A stretch of DNA of 64,000 bases from Ochrobactrum vermis (GTDB lineage: Bacteria > Pseudomonadota > Alphaproteobacteria > Rhizobiales > Rhizobiaceae), in NCBI RefSeq assembly GCF_002975205.1, contig NZ_PCOC01000001.1, positions 124,001 through 188,000 of the forward strand. Reading direction: 5' to 3'. The notes under the pieces are model-generated. The model was not told the DNA's origin. It worked only from the letters and a program-made list of their open reading frames with translations, and made no database searches. Position numbers and translations under genes: made by a program. Below, in pieces: positions 33,045 through 41,538 of the stretch (its first letter is position 1; the number at the start of each line of letters is the position of its first letter).

Positions 33045-33881
33045 CTAGCTTTTCAGGCGTTCAGCGTGCCAGCGCAGATGGCCATCCATGAAGGTCGAAA
33101 TGAAGAAATAGGAATGATCATAGCCCTCACGCATGTTGAGCGCGAGGGGAATGCCAGCCTTCTTGCAGGCTTCTTCCAACAGCCACGGGCGCAGGCCGTC
33201 ATTCAGGAAACCGTCTGCGGTGCCCTGATCGACCAGAAATTCCGGAAACTTGTAGCCATCTTCGATCAGCAGCGTGGCGTCATTGGCGCGCCATGCCCGC
33301 TCTTCCGGTCCGAGATATTTTTCCAGCGCCGGTTTCGACCATCCGGCAGTCGATGGCTGGACGATGGGCGCGAAAGCCGAGGCTGACTTGAACCGGTCCG
33401 GGTTTTTCAGCGCAATCGTCAGCGCGCCATGACCACCCATGGAGTGGCCGGTGATGGCCTGCCGCGCCATATCGAGCGGAAATTCGCGCGTCACCAGATC
33501 GGTCAGTTCCTGCGTGATATAGCTGTACATCTGGTAGTTCTTGGCGAACGGTTCTTGCGTGGCATCAACATAAAAACCGGCACCCTTGCCAAACTGCCAG
33601 TTGTCCGGCTCATCCGGAATGTGATCGCCGCGCGGGCTCGTATCGGGGCAAATAACGGCAATTCCCAGCTCCGCGGCCAATTGCCGATATTCGCCCTTGT
33701 CCATCACGTTTTGATGCGTGCAGGTCAAACCGGAAAGATACCAAAGCACCGGCACAGGCCCGTTAGCGGCTTGCGGCGGCAGGAAGACAGCAAAGGTCAT
33801 GTCGCACTGGTTCGTCTCGCTCTTGTGGCGATAAACGCCTTGCGTTCCATCAAAGCACTTTGCGGTCGAAATGGTTTCCAT
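33045..33881 (-). CDS. fghA: S-formylglutathione hydrolase
   Basis: This 278-residue esterase of the esterase-D family splits S-formylglutathione into formate and glutathione, the second step of glutathione-dependent formaldehyde oxidation. The nucleophile motif is GHSMGGHG, the LSGLTCTHQN oxyanion-hole region is conserved, and the late YDHSYFF segment supplies the catalytic His. It is the last gene of the frmR-adhC-acetyltransferase-DUF1345-fghA operon, 19 bp after the DUF1345 gene. FrmR probably represses it together with the dehydrogenase. Confidence 0.95.
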   Translation of the reverse strand: METISTAKCFDGTQGVYRHKSETNQCDMTFAVFLPPQAANGPVPVLWYLSGLTCTHQNVMDKGEYRQLAAELGIAVICPDTSPRGDHIPDEPDNWQFGKGAGFYVDATQEPFAKNYQMYSYITQELTDLVTREFPLDMARQAITGHSMGGHGALTIALKNPDRFKSASAFAPIVQPSTAGWSKPALEKYLGPEERAWRANDATLLIEDGYKFPEFLVDQGTADGFLNDGLRPWLLEEACKKAGIPLALNMREGYDHSYFFISTFMDGHLRWHAERLKS

Positions 33882-33900
33882 GAAAGAACCTCAGTTTTGT

Positions 33901-34557
33901 TCAGCTTCCGAGCGCCACTGCGACATTGACAGAAGCGGCGACCAGCACGGTGTTGAAGAAGAAGGAGACGATGCTGTGCAGCAGCGTGACCCTGCGCATG
34001 GCAGGCGTCGTGACACTCGTGTCGGACGTTTGTGCCGTCATGCCGATGACATAGGCGAAATAGGCAAAATCCCAACCGGAGGGTTCCGGTGTTCCGGGGA
34101 AGTCGAAGCCGCCACGATAACGGCTGGCATGGCTGGTGTCGTCGCCAGCCAGTTCACCCGGCTGCCAATATACGTGCGCATAATGCAAGGCCGTCATCAT
34201 ATGTATGGTGAACCAGCCGAGCGGCACAGACGCAAGTGTCATGACCAGCGAGAAAGTATCGGCCTTTGTCTCGCTGTTGATGAGAATGAACAGCGAGACG
34301 ATTGCGACGAGAACTGTTGCAAAGGTCACCAGAAAGATGATCCAGACGGGCTCGTCAGCGCTTGCCGCGTGTTTTTTCAGGAAGCCAGCAGTGAGTTTTG
34401 GCAAGGCGGAGGCCGCCAGCCCCAGATAGAGCACGAAGAAGCAGTTTGCGCCGACGACCGGGGCAAGGGGGCTTTTAAGAAGCCAGGCAATGATGAATGC
34501 TGCAACACCGCCAAAGGCGCCAAGATAGAAGGACATATGGCGGCGCAGCAGAAACAT
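33901..34557 (-). CDS. DUF1345 domain membrane protein
   Basis: This 218-residue inner-membrane protein has about five transmembrane segments (near residues 10-28, 32-52, 72-93, 102-122 and 190-213). The conserved WDFAYFAYVIGMTAQTSDT segment is diagnostic of DUF1345. The function is unknown. Its start overlaps the stop of the upstream acetyltransferase by one base (TGATG), and fghA follows 19 bp later, so it belongs to the formaldehyde detoxification operon. A transport or membrane-protection role there is speculation. Confidence 0.88.
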   Translation of the reverse strand: MFLLRRHMSFYLGAFGGVAAFIIAWLLKSPLAPVVGANCFFVLYLGLAASALPKLTAGFLKKHAASADEPVWIIFLVTFATVLVAIVSLFILINSETKADTFSLVMTLASVPLGWFTIHMMTALHYAHVYWQPGELAGDDTSHASRYRGGFDFPGTPEPSGWDFAYFAYVIGMTAQTSDTSVTTPAMRRVTLLHSIVSFFFNTVLVAASVNVAVALGS

Positions 34558-35030
34558 CAGGCAACCGTTTCCCTTGGTTCCAATCGCATGTCGACATGCG
34601 GAATGCCATCTTCGAGATATTCGTCGGAAATCGCCACGAAGCCGAACGAGCCATAGAATTTCTGCAAATGGCTCTGGCCTCCAAGCTCAATCGCGATGCC
34701 TGGAAAGCGGGCATGAGCAAAATCGATAGCCTCTTGCATCAGACGCTGGCCGAGCTTGTAGCCGCGATAATCCGGCGCGACTACGACGCGTCCGATCTTC
34801 ACCGGCTTTCCATCCTGTTCCGGTGGTAGAACTCGCAGGCTGGCTGCAAGTTCCTCACCATCGAGAATGCGCAAGTGAAACGCATCGGCGTCCTTACCGT
34901 CGATTTCCGGATAGGGACATTTCTGCTCGACGACGAAGACATCCACGCGCAGTTTCAGCATCGCATAAAGTGCGCGTGGGGTCAGGTTGTCGATTTCGTC
35001 CCATTGGGAAACGAGAAGTTTTTCACTCAT
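34557..35030 (-). CDS. ElaA-like GNAT N-acetyltransferase
   Basis: This 157-residue protein has the ElaA pattern: an LYAMLKLRVDVFVVEQKCPYPE N-terminus, the acetyl-CoA motif VAPDYRGYKLGQRLM, and the QSHLQKFYGSFGF C-terminus. The substrate is unknown. Its start codon overlaps the class III ADH stop by one base (TGATG), and its stop overlaps the DUF1345 start in the same way. This implies coupled translation inside the formaldehyde operon. Its role with formaldehyde is not known. Confidence 0.9.
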   Translation of the reverse strand: MSEKLLVSQWDEIDNLTPRALYAMLKLRVDVFVVEQKCPYPEIDGKDADAFHLRILDGEELAASLRVLPPEQDGKPVKIGRVVVAPDYRGYKLGQRLMQEAIDFAHARFPGIAIELGGQSHLQKFYGSFGFVAISDEYLEDGIPHVDMRLEPRETVA

Positions 35031-36142
35031 CAGTAGACAATCACCGAACGGATCGACTTGCCTTCATGCATGAGGTCGAAGGCGGTGTTGATTTCATCAA
35101 GCGGCATGGTGTGGGTGATGAGATCATCGATGTTGATCTTGCCGTCCATATACCAGTCGACGATTTTCGGCACGTCGGTGCGACCGCGCGCGCCACCGAA
35201 GGCGGTGCCTTTCCAGACGCGGCCCGTGACCAGTTGGAACGGACGCGTGGCGATTTCTTTGCCAGCTTCCGCAACGCCGATAATGATGGATTCACCCCAG
35301 CCGCGATGGCAGCATTCCAGCGCCTGACGCATGACATTGGTGTTGCCGGTGGCGTCGAAGGAATAGTCTGCGCCGCCGTCGGTCAGGTCCTGAATGGCCT
35401 GAACGACCTTGTCATTGCCGATTTCACGCGGGTTGACGAAGTCGGTCATGCCGAACTTCTTTGCCATTTCGACCTTGGCCGGATTGATATCCACGCCGAT
35501 AATCTTGTCAGCGCCGACCATGCGCGCGCCCTGAATGACATTGAGGCCAATGCCGCCGAGGCCGAACACGACGACATTGGAGCCCGGACGAACCTTAGCC
35601 GTATAAATCACTGCGCCGATGCCGGTGGTTACGCCGCAGCCGATGTAGCAGATCTTGTCGAATGGTGCGTCTTCGCGGACCTTGGCGACGGCGATTTCCG
35701 GCAGAACGGTGAAGTTCGAGAAGGTCGAGCAGCCCATATAGTGGAACACTTCGCCGCCATCGCAGGAGAAGCGCGAGGTTTTGTCAGGCATCAGGCCCTG
35801 ACCTTGCGTGGCGCGGATCGAGGTGCAGAGGTTCGAGCGCTGCGACAGGCAGGTTTTGCACTGGCGGCATTCCGGCGTGTAGAGCGGGATCACATGGTCG
35901 CCCGGCTTGACCGAGGTCACGCCAGCGCCCACTTCGCGCACGATGCCTGCTCCTTCGTGGCCGAGAATGGCCGGGAACTTGCCTTCGGAATCGAGACCCG
36001 AAAGGGTATAGGCATCTGTATGGCAAACACCTGTCGCCATGATTTCGACCAGCACTTCGCCAGCTCGTGGACCGCCAATCTCGACTGTTTCGATGGTGAG
36101 CGGCTTTTTCGCCTCCCACGCAACGGCTGCGCGTGATTTCAT
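35030..36142 (-). CDS. frmA: S-(hydroxymethyl)glutathione dehydrogenase / class III alcohol dehydrogenase
   Basis: This 370-residue zinc enzyme oxidises S-hydroxymethylglutathione (from formaldehyde and GSH) to S-formylglutathione with NAD, and can also reduce S-nitrosoglutathione. The catalytic zinc ligands are in TGVCHTD, GHEGAG and YIGCGVTTG. The structural zinc site is the [16 protein letters not shown] cluster. The [18 protein letters not shown] stretch binds NAD. The length and class III features fit AdhC/FrmA. It lies 41 bp after frmR, and its stop overlaps the next start. Confidence 0.96.
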   Translation of the reverse strand: MKSRAAVAWEAKKPLTIETVEIGGPRAGEVLVEIMATGVCHTDAYTLSGLDSEGKFPAILGHEGAGIVREVGAGVTSVKPGDHVIPLYTPECRQCKTCLSQRSNLCTSIRATQGQGLMPDKTSRFSCDGGEVFHYMGCSTFSNFTVLPEIAVAKVREDAPFDKICYIGCGVTTGIGAVIYTAKVRPGSNVVVFGLGGIGLNVIQGARMVGADKIIGVDINPAKVEMAKKFGMTDFVNPREIGNDKVVQAIQDLTDGGADYSFDATGNTNVMRQALECCHRGWGESIIIGVAEAGKEIATRPFQLVTGRVWKGTAFGGARGRTDVPKIVDWYMDGKINIDDLITHTMPLDEINTAFDLMHEGKSIRSVIVY

Positions 36143-36183
36143 GACGATGTTTCTCCCTTTCAGTCTATCTTAGAGCAACGCAC

Positions 36184-36471
36184 TCATTTGAGGTAGGTGC
36201 GTAGAATCCGCATGATTTCGTCGATTTGCGTATCGGGGTCAGCTTTGGTTTCCTGCACGTCCCCGATTTCCTGTGCAAATGTCTCGCGGAAATGGCTTTC
36301 CAGCACTTCCGCCATCAGCCCGTTGGCCGCACCGCGCAGGGCCGCGATCTGCTGCAGCAATGCCGCGCATTCCGTGCCAGCCTCGACCGCGCGCTCCAGC
36401 GCTTCGGCCTGTCCGCGAATGCGGCGCAGGCGCGTCAAGGCGCGCTTCTTGTCTTCCGGTGAATGCGGCAT
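36184..36471 (-). CDS. frmR: FrmR/RcnR family transcriptional repressor, formaldehyde-sensing type
   Basis: This 95-residue all-helical repressor (CsoR/RcnR superfamily) retains the residues used for formaldehyde sensing: Pro2 at the mature N-terminus and Cys35. His60 of the family metal site is also present. In FrmR, formaldehyde bridges Pro2 and Cys35 and releases DNA. The gene heads the operon with frmA and fghA, and a matching inverted-repeat operator lies 28 bp upstream of its start. The sequence cannot exclude response to a metal, but the neighbourhood supports formaldehyde. Confidence 0.92.
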   Translation of the reverse strand: MPHSPEDKKRALTRLRRIRGQAEALERAVEAGTECAALLQQIAALRGAANGLMAEVLESHFRETFAQEIGDVQETKADPDTQIDEIMRILRTYLK

Positions 36472-36499
36472 GGAAACTCCCGACTTCAGCGAAATCTAT

Positions 36500-36516
36500 A
36501 TACTCTAGGGGAGTAT
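36500..36516 (-). promoter_or_regulatory. Predicted FrmR operator
   Basis: ATACTC and GAGTAT flank TAGGG, giving TACT...GGGG...AGTA, the style of CsoR/RcnR/FrmR operators with a G-tract between AT-rich inverted repeats. It is 28 bp upstream of the frmR start, where it could overlap the promoter of the whole operon. Confidence 0.65.
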
Positions 36517-36580
36517 GTCAATTGCTCCGGAAATGCCTTTTGTAGGAATAGTTTTCTCAACAATTGGCACGTCCTGGATT

Positions 36581-37015
36581 TTAAGCCTCAAGCTTGAGAT
36601 GCAGCAGCGGATAAGGGCGTCCCTGATCGTCAGTTTCCGAGCGACCTGTCTCGACAAAGCCCACATGGCGATAAAAGCCCACGCCTTGCGTGTTCTGCTC
36701 ATTCACATCGACGGTCAGCGTGCCGCGCTTTTTCGCGTGCGCAATCATATGCTTGCCAATACCTTTGCCGCGCTGGTCGGGTGCGATGAACAGGCTGTCG
36801 ATATTGTTATCGGTCATGCCCATAAAGCCAACCGGCTTACCGTCATCCTCAATGACATCGACTTCTACATTTGGCAGATATTGCTCACCGACCAGCTTTT
36901 CGATTTCAGCGAAATCTTCGCGGCTTAGAAAGTCATGCGTTGCCAGCACGCTTGCGCGCCAGATGGCGGTGAGGGCGGAGGCATCCGCCGGATTAGATTT
37001 TCGAATATGGATCAT
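36581..37015 (-). CDS. GNAT family N-acetyltransferase
   Basis: This 144-residue acetyltransferase carries the acetyl-CoA signature APDQRGKGIGKHMI and the late NTQGVGFYRHVGFVETGRS motif. It resembles the YjaB/RimI-like single-domain group. The substrate is unknown. The ATG at 37015 (MIHIRKSNP) has AGGGAA upstream. It is transcribed leftward and divergently from hrpB; only 56 bp separate the two starts. Confidence 0.88.
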   Translation of the reverse strand: MIHIRKSNPADASALTAIWRASVLATHDFLSREDFAEIEKLVGEQYLPNVEVDVIEDDGKPVGFMGMTDNNIDSLFIAPDQRGKGIGKHMIAHAKKRGTLTVDVNEQNTQGVGFYRHVGFVETGRSETDDQGRPYPLLHLKLEA

Positions 37016-37071
37016 GTGCGTTCCCTGTGTGATAAGCACGAAAGCGAAAGCCTTATCTAACGGAAATTATT

Positions 37072-39528
37072 TTGACGAGTCTGCCCGATCTTCCTGTGAC
37101 ACGAATTCTGCCTCAGCTGGATGAGGCATTGGCGCATCATGCGAGCGCAGTCCTTGTCGCGCCGCCCGGTGCAGGCAAGACGACACTGGTGCCTATTCAT
37201 ATGCTGAATGCCACTTGGCGTAAGGATGGCATGATCGTGCTGCTCGAACCGCGTCGTCTGGCGGCACGCGCAGCCGCCCGTCGTATGGCACAGCTTCTGG
37301 GCGAGGAGCCCGGCGAAACGGTCGGCTATCGTATGCGCCTCGAAAGCAAGGTCTCGGCGAAGACCAAAATCCTCGTTGTCACCGAGGGCGTTTTTGCGCG
37401 TATGATCCTGGACGACCCTGACCTGAAGGGCGTTGCAGCAGTTCTCTTCGATGAGTTCCACGAACGCAGCCTTGATGCGGATTTCGGGTTGGCGCTGGCG
37501 CTCGATGTGCAGGCGGCGTTGCGCGACGATCTGAAAATTCTGGTCATGTCGGCAACGCTTGATGGCGCGCGCGTGGCTGCCCTTCTGGGCGACGCGCCGG
37601 TGATCGAAAGCGAGGGCCGGGCCTTTCCTGTCGATATTCGTTATCGCGAACGAAAAGCCGACGAGCGCGTGGAAGATGCGATGGCGCGCAGCATTCGCGA
37701 CGCGCTGGCCGACGAGACGGGCAGTATTCTGGCTTTCTTGCCGGGGCAGGGCGAGATCGAGCGAACGGTGCGCCTTCTGGAAGATCGCGTGCCGACCCAT
37801 GTGATGCTTGCGCCGCTTTATGGCGCAATGGAGGGTCGCGATCAGGATGCGGCGATCAAGCCAGCACCGGAAGGCAGGCGCAAGGTGGTTCTGGCGACCT
37901 CGATTGCCGAAACCTCCATCACGATTGACGGCGTGCGCGTGGTGATCGACAGCGGCCTTGCCCGCCTGCCGAAATACGAACCGGCTACCGGCCTGACACG
38001 TCTGGAAACCGTGCGCACGTCTCGCGCAAGCGCCGATCAGCGTGCGGGACGCGCGGGGCGGACTGAGCCCGGCATTGCCATTCGCCTCTGGCATCAGGGA
38101 CAGACAGCCGCGTTGCCCGCTTTCTCTCCGCCTGAAATTCTGGAGGCTGATCTGTCAGGCCTCGTGCTGGATAGTGCCGCTTGGGGCGTAACCGATCCGG
38201 CAACGCTTGCCTTTCTCGATGCACCACCGAAACCGGCGCTGAGCGAAGCCCGCGCTCTGTTGCGTAGGCTCGGTGCATTGGACGAGGCCGGGCGTCTGAC
38301 CCCTGACGGCGAAGCGATGCGTCATCTCGCTCTGCCTGCACGTCTTGCCCATATGGTGGCCGAGGCAGGCAAGCGCGGCGAAGCCTCAAAGGCTGCCGAA
38401 CTCGCCGTGCTTTTGACGGAGCGTGGCCTTGGCGGCAACGAAACCGATCTCGACACACGTTTCTCGCGTTTTCGCAACGACCGTTCGGACCGTGCCCAAA
38501 GGGCCAAAGGTCTGGCGAAGCGCCTTGCCGCCAATGTGCTCAATCAGGGTGCACCCGCAGGATCAGGGATCGGTCGTATGTTGATCGACGCTTATCCCGA
38601 CCGCATCGCCAGAGCGCGCGGGCAGACCGGGCAGTTTTTGCTGGCCAATGGTCGTGGCGGTGAGGTGGATAATGCGATCAGTCTCAGCCGTACGCCATGG
38701 CTGGTGGTGGCGGATATGTCCGGCAAGGCAGGACGCGCACGCATTCTTTCGGCTGCCGAAGTGTCGGAGGCGGAGATACGGGCAGCTCTTGGCGACCGGA
38801 TCGAGAGTGGACGACAGGTGGTCTACGATCCGGAAAAGAACGCGCTGCGAGCACGCGAAGCCGTGCGCATCGGCGCAATTGCTCTTTCGGAAAAGCCGCT
38901 GGCCGCGCCATCGGGAAGTGCTGCCGATGAGGGCGTGATTGCCGCCGTGCACGAAAATGGGCTTGGTATTCTGCCCTGGGGCAAGGAAGCCGATATTCTG
39001 CGGCGTCGTCTTGGCTGGCTTTATCGCGGGCTTGGTGACCCCTGGCCATCCATGGAAGACGAGTATCTGCTGGAGACGCTGGAGGATTGGCTGCCGCCCT
39101 TCCTGACCGGCGAAGCGCAGCTCGACCGCATACCGGGCCATGTTTTGAAGAACGGCCTGATGAGCCTCGTACCCTTCGACCTTCAGCGCAGTGTGGATCA
39201 ACTGGCGCCGACGCATTTCACGGTGCCGACCGGATCGCATATTCCGATCCGCTATGATGCCGAAGAGCCGGTGCTCGCAGTTCGCGTGCAGGAACTGTTT
39301 GGTCTTGGCGTGCATCCGGCCATCGCCAACGGCAAGGTGCCCTTGCTGCTGGAGCTTCTGTCGCCAGCCCATCGCCCGATCCAGATCACCCGCGATTTGC
39401 CGGGTTTCTGGAAAGGATCATGGGCCGATGTGCGGTCCGATATGCGTGGGCGCTATCCCAAACATGTCTGGCCGGAAGATCCGGCCAATGCGGAAGCAAC
39501 ACGCCGGGCAAAGCCGCGCGGAACCTGA
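37072..39528 (+). CDS. hrpB: ATP-dependent helicase HrpB
   Basis: This 818-residue DEAH-type helicase has Walker A PPGAGKTT (about 31-38), DEFHERS (about 126), SATLDGARV (motif III), a HELICc domain with DQRAGRAGR, and the HrpB-specific C-terminal domain. The usual length is about 820. The exact RNA or DNA substrate of HrpB is not established. The start is a TTG (37072) preceded by GGAAA; the next in-frame ATG at 37201 lies after Walker A and would destroy it. This makes the TTG start nearly certain. Confidence 0.93.
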   Translation: MTSLPDLPVTRILPQLDEALAHHASAVLVAPPGAGKTTLVPIHMLNATWRKDGMIVLLEPRRLAARAAARRMAQLLGEEPGETVGYRMRLESKVSAKTKILVVTEGVFARMILDDPDLKGVAAVLFDEFHERSLDADFGLALALDVQAALRDDLKILVMSATLDGARVAALLGDAPVIESEGRAFPVDIRYRERKADERVEDAMARSIRDALADETGSILAFLPGQGEIERTVRLLEDRVPTHVMLAPLYGAMEGRDQDAAIKPAPEGRRKVVLATSIAETSITIDGVRVVIDSGLARLPKYEPATGLTRLETVRTSRASADQRAGRAGRTEPGIAIRLWHQGQTAALPAFSPPEILEADLSGLVLDSAAWGVTDPATLAFLDAPPKPALSEARALLRRLGALDEAGRLTPDGEAMRHLALPARLAHMVAEAGKRGEASKAAELAVLLTERGLGGNETDLDTRFSRFRNDRSDRAQRAKGLAKRLAANVLNQGAPAGSGIGRMLIDAYPDRIARARGQTGQFLLANGRGGEVDNAISLSRTPWLVVADMSGKAGRARILSAAEVSEAEIRAALGDRIESGRQVVYDPEKNALRAREAVRIGAIALSEKPLAAPSGSAADEGVIAAVHENGLGILPWGKEADILRRRLGWLYRGLGDPWPSMEDEYLLETLEDWLPPFLTGEAQLDRIPGHVLKNGLMSLVPFDLQRSVDQLAPTHFTVPTGSHIPIRYDAEEPVLAVRVQELFGLGVHPAIANGKVPLLLELLSPAHRPIQITRDLPGFWKGSWADVRSDMRGRYPKHVWPEDPANAEATRRAKPRGT

Positions 39529-39577
39529 ATCTAGCCTGCGACCGGATAGCGCAGTTCCGCTTGCATTTCTGTCCGCG

Positions 39578-39597
39578 CTTGCCCCATAAGGGGCAAG
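39578..39597 (+). promoter_or_regulatory. Perfect hairpin immediately upstream of the regB ribosome-binding site
   Basis: CTTGCCCC and GGGGCAAG form an 8-bp stem with an ATAA loop. It ends only three bases before the GAGGGA Shine-Dalgarno of regB. It lacks a T-run, so it may modulate translation or mRNA stability, or weakly terminate hrpB transcripts. Confidence 0.55.
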
Positions 39598-39609
39598 ATA
39601 GAGGGATCA

Positions 39610-40911
39610 ATGCACGCAGAATTCGAGAATCGCGCTTCCAATCTTTCGCGCCGGCCGCGTCTGACCACACTGGTCCGCGTGCGCTGGCTGGCCATCGCCG
39701 GGCAGACGGCGGCAGTCATGCTGGTGGCGCTTTATCTGCAGTTTCCGTTTGCTGTCGGGATTTGCTTTGCGCTGATTGCCTGCTCTGCCTGGCTCAATCT
39801 GTATCTGGCATTTCGCTTCCCCACCAATCACCGGCTGAATCCGGCAGCGGCAAGCCTTGTGCTGGCCTTCGATGTCCTGCAATTGGCTGGCCTGCTCTAT
39901 CTCACCGGCGGCCTGCAAAACCCCTTCGTCATTCTCATGATCGTGCCGGTCATCATTTCGGCGACCTCGCTATCCGCACGGCATACGCTGGTTCTGGCCT
40001 TGCTGGTCGTGGCCTGTACCTCGATTCTCACCGTCAAACATGAGCCATTGCCCTGGTATCCGGGCGAAACACTGAACCTGCCATTCCTGTTTGTCATTGG
40101 TATCTGGTGCGCGATTGCGTCGGCGCTGGGCTTTACCGGGGTTTATGCCTACCGCATCGCCGAAGAAGCACGCCAGCTTGGCGATGCGCTGAGTGCCGCA
40201 GAACTCATTCTTCAGCGTGAGCATCACCTGACGGCATTGGACGGACTTGCCGCCGCCGCCGCCCACGAGCTTGGCACCCCCCTTGCCACCATTGCGCTGG
40301 TGGTGAAGGAAATGCAGCGCTCCTATGCCAAGAATCCCGTCGATGTCGGTCTTAGCGAAGACATTGCACTGTTGCATTCGCAGACGCAGCGCTGTCGTGA
40401 AATTCTGCGAAGGCTGACCAGCCTCTCCTCGGAAAATGAGGAACACATGTCGCGGCTACCGCTGTCCTCACTCATTGAGGAGGTGATCGCACCGCACCGT
40501 AATTTCGGCATCACCATTGACGTGCAGAAGGTAGCGGGACCAATGCCGGAACCGGTGACACGGCGCAATCCCGGACTGCTTTACGGTTTGGGTAATCTGG
40601 TGGAAAACGCGGTCGATTTCGCGCGCGGCAATGTCAGTGTCACTTGGGGTTGGACGGATAATCAGGTGAGCGTGACCATCCAGGACGACGGCAGCGGCTT
40701 CAAGCCGGAAATCCTCGATCGTATCGGCGAGCCGTATATGACGAGCCGTGATAACACCCGTAATGGCGGCGGGCTTGGCCTTGGCCTGTTCATCGCCAAA
40801 ACCCTGCTGGAACGCTCCGGCGCGCAAATTGCTTTCCGTAATCGAAGCAATCCGGGGCAGGGGGCGGAAGTGAAAGTGGTTTGGCCCCGCTCCGCATTCA
40901 CATCCGGCTGA
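39610..40911 (+). CDS. regB: Redox-sensing histidine kinase RegB/PrrB/ActS
   Basis: This 433-residue inner-membrane sensor kinase has six hydrophobic segments in residues 25-180. The quinone-binding heptad GGLQNPF (100-106), a hallmark of RegB, is intact. The H-box AAHELGTP carries His219, and the redox-active cysteine of the family is Cys262 in QRCREILRRL. The ATPase domain has NLVENAVDFA, DDGSGF and GGGLGLGLFIAK. It should phosphorylate RegA under low-oxygen or reduced-quinone conditions, controlling respiration and denitrification genes. regA lies 627 bp downstream, after a DUF2267 gene. Confidence 0.95.
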   Translation: MHAEFENRASNLSRRPRLTTLVRVRWLAIAGQTAAVMLVALYLQFPFAVGICFALIACSAWLNLYLAFRFPTNHRLNPAAASLVLAFDVLQLAGLLYLTGGLQNPFVILMIVPVIISATSLSARHTLVLALLVVACTSILTVKHEPLPWYPGETLNLPFLFVIGIWCAIASALGFTGVYAYRIAEEARQLGDALSAAELILQREHHLTALDGLAAAAAHELGTPLATIALVVKEMQRSYAKNPVDVGLSEDIALLHSQTQRCREILRRLTSLSSENEEHMSRLPLSSLIEEVIAPHRNFGITIDVQKVAGPMPEPVTRRNPGLLYGLGNLVENAVDFARGNVSVTWGWTDNQVSVTIQDDGSGFKPEILDRIGEPYMTSRDNTRNGGGLGLGLFIAKTLLERSGAQIAFRNRSNPGQGAEVKVVWPRSAFTSG

Positions 40912-40924
40912 AGAAGGATGCCGC

Positions 40925-41344
40925 ATGACGATCCCGCTTGAAATCCAGAGGGCAACGCAGGAGTTCGACAAGTTTCTCCATATGGCGCGGGATGAGGCAG
41001 GGCTCGCTACACGCAATCAGGCCTATACGATGGTGGAGGCCGTTCTGCTCACCTTCCGCCACCGGCTCGATGTCGGTCAGGCGATTCGCTTTGCCGGGAT
41101 ACTGCCGCCGGTTCTTCGCGCGATTTTTGTAGAAAACTGGGATATTGGCGAAGCGAAACGACCATTTCTGAGCCGGCAAGCCTTGACCCGCGAAGTGCAA
41201 TCGCTGCGCAAGAATCACAATTTCGCACCAGATTCAGCTATTTACGACGTTGCCAAGGCGCTTCGGGTGCATATCGATCAAGTGAAGCTGGATGACGTTC
41301 TGGCAGGGCTCCCTGCCGAGGCGCGGGAATACTGGTCCGTCTGA
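40925..41344 (+). CDS. DUF2267 domain protein
   Basis: This 139-residue soluble protein matches DUF2267 over nearly its whole length. It has two helical repeats, seen in ATRNQAYTMVEAVLLTFRHRLDVGQA and an LPPVLRAIFVENW segment. The function is unknown. It begins 13 bp after regB and is almost surely co-transcribed with it, placed between the kinase and its response regulator. A role tied to redox signalling is possible but unsupported by motif evidence. Confidence 0.85.
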   Translation: MTIPLEIQRATQEFDKFLHMARDEAGLATRNQAYTMVEAVLLTFRHRLDVGQAIRFAGILPPVLRAIFVENWDIGEAKRPFLSRQALTREVQSLRKNHNFAPDSAIYDVAKALRVHIDQVKLDDVLAGLPAEAREYWSV

Positions 41345-41538
41345 AGCGGCTGCCTGCGATACACGATTTTACGATCAAATCCTTGTGTCCATATTTCAAA
41401 ATATTCTGAAAATACAAAGGTTTGCATCGTTCCTGCATGTGGATGAATGCTGAGATTGCTTCAACAATTCAATGGCTATTTGACTTTTTGACGCAGGGGT
41501 ATCAATAAGGAAAGAAAAATACAGGCAGGAAGCACCCG

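Noticed and set aside
36587..36598. 12-bp perfect palindrome CTCAAGCTTGAG
   Set aside because: It lies within coding sequence at the end of the GNAT gene and has no loop or T-run; it is probably chance.
41470..41500. Possible sigma-70 promoter TTGACT...TATCAA before regA
   Set aside because: The spacing is about 14 bp, shorter than normal, so it is not called as a promoter.
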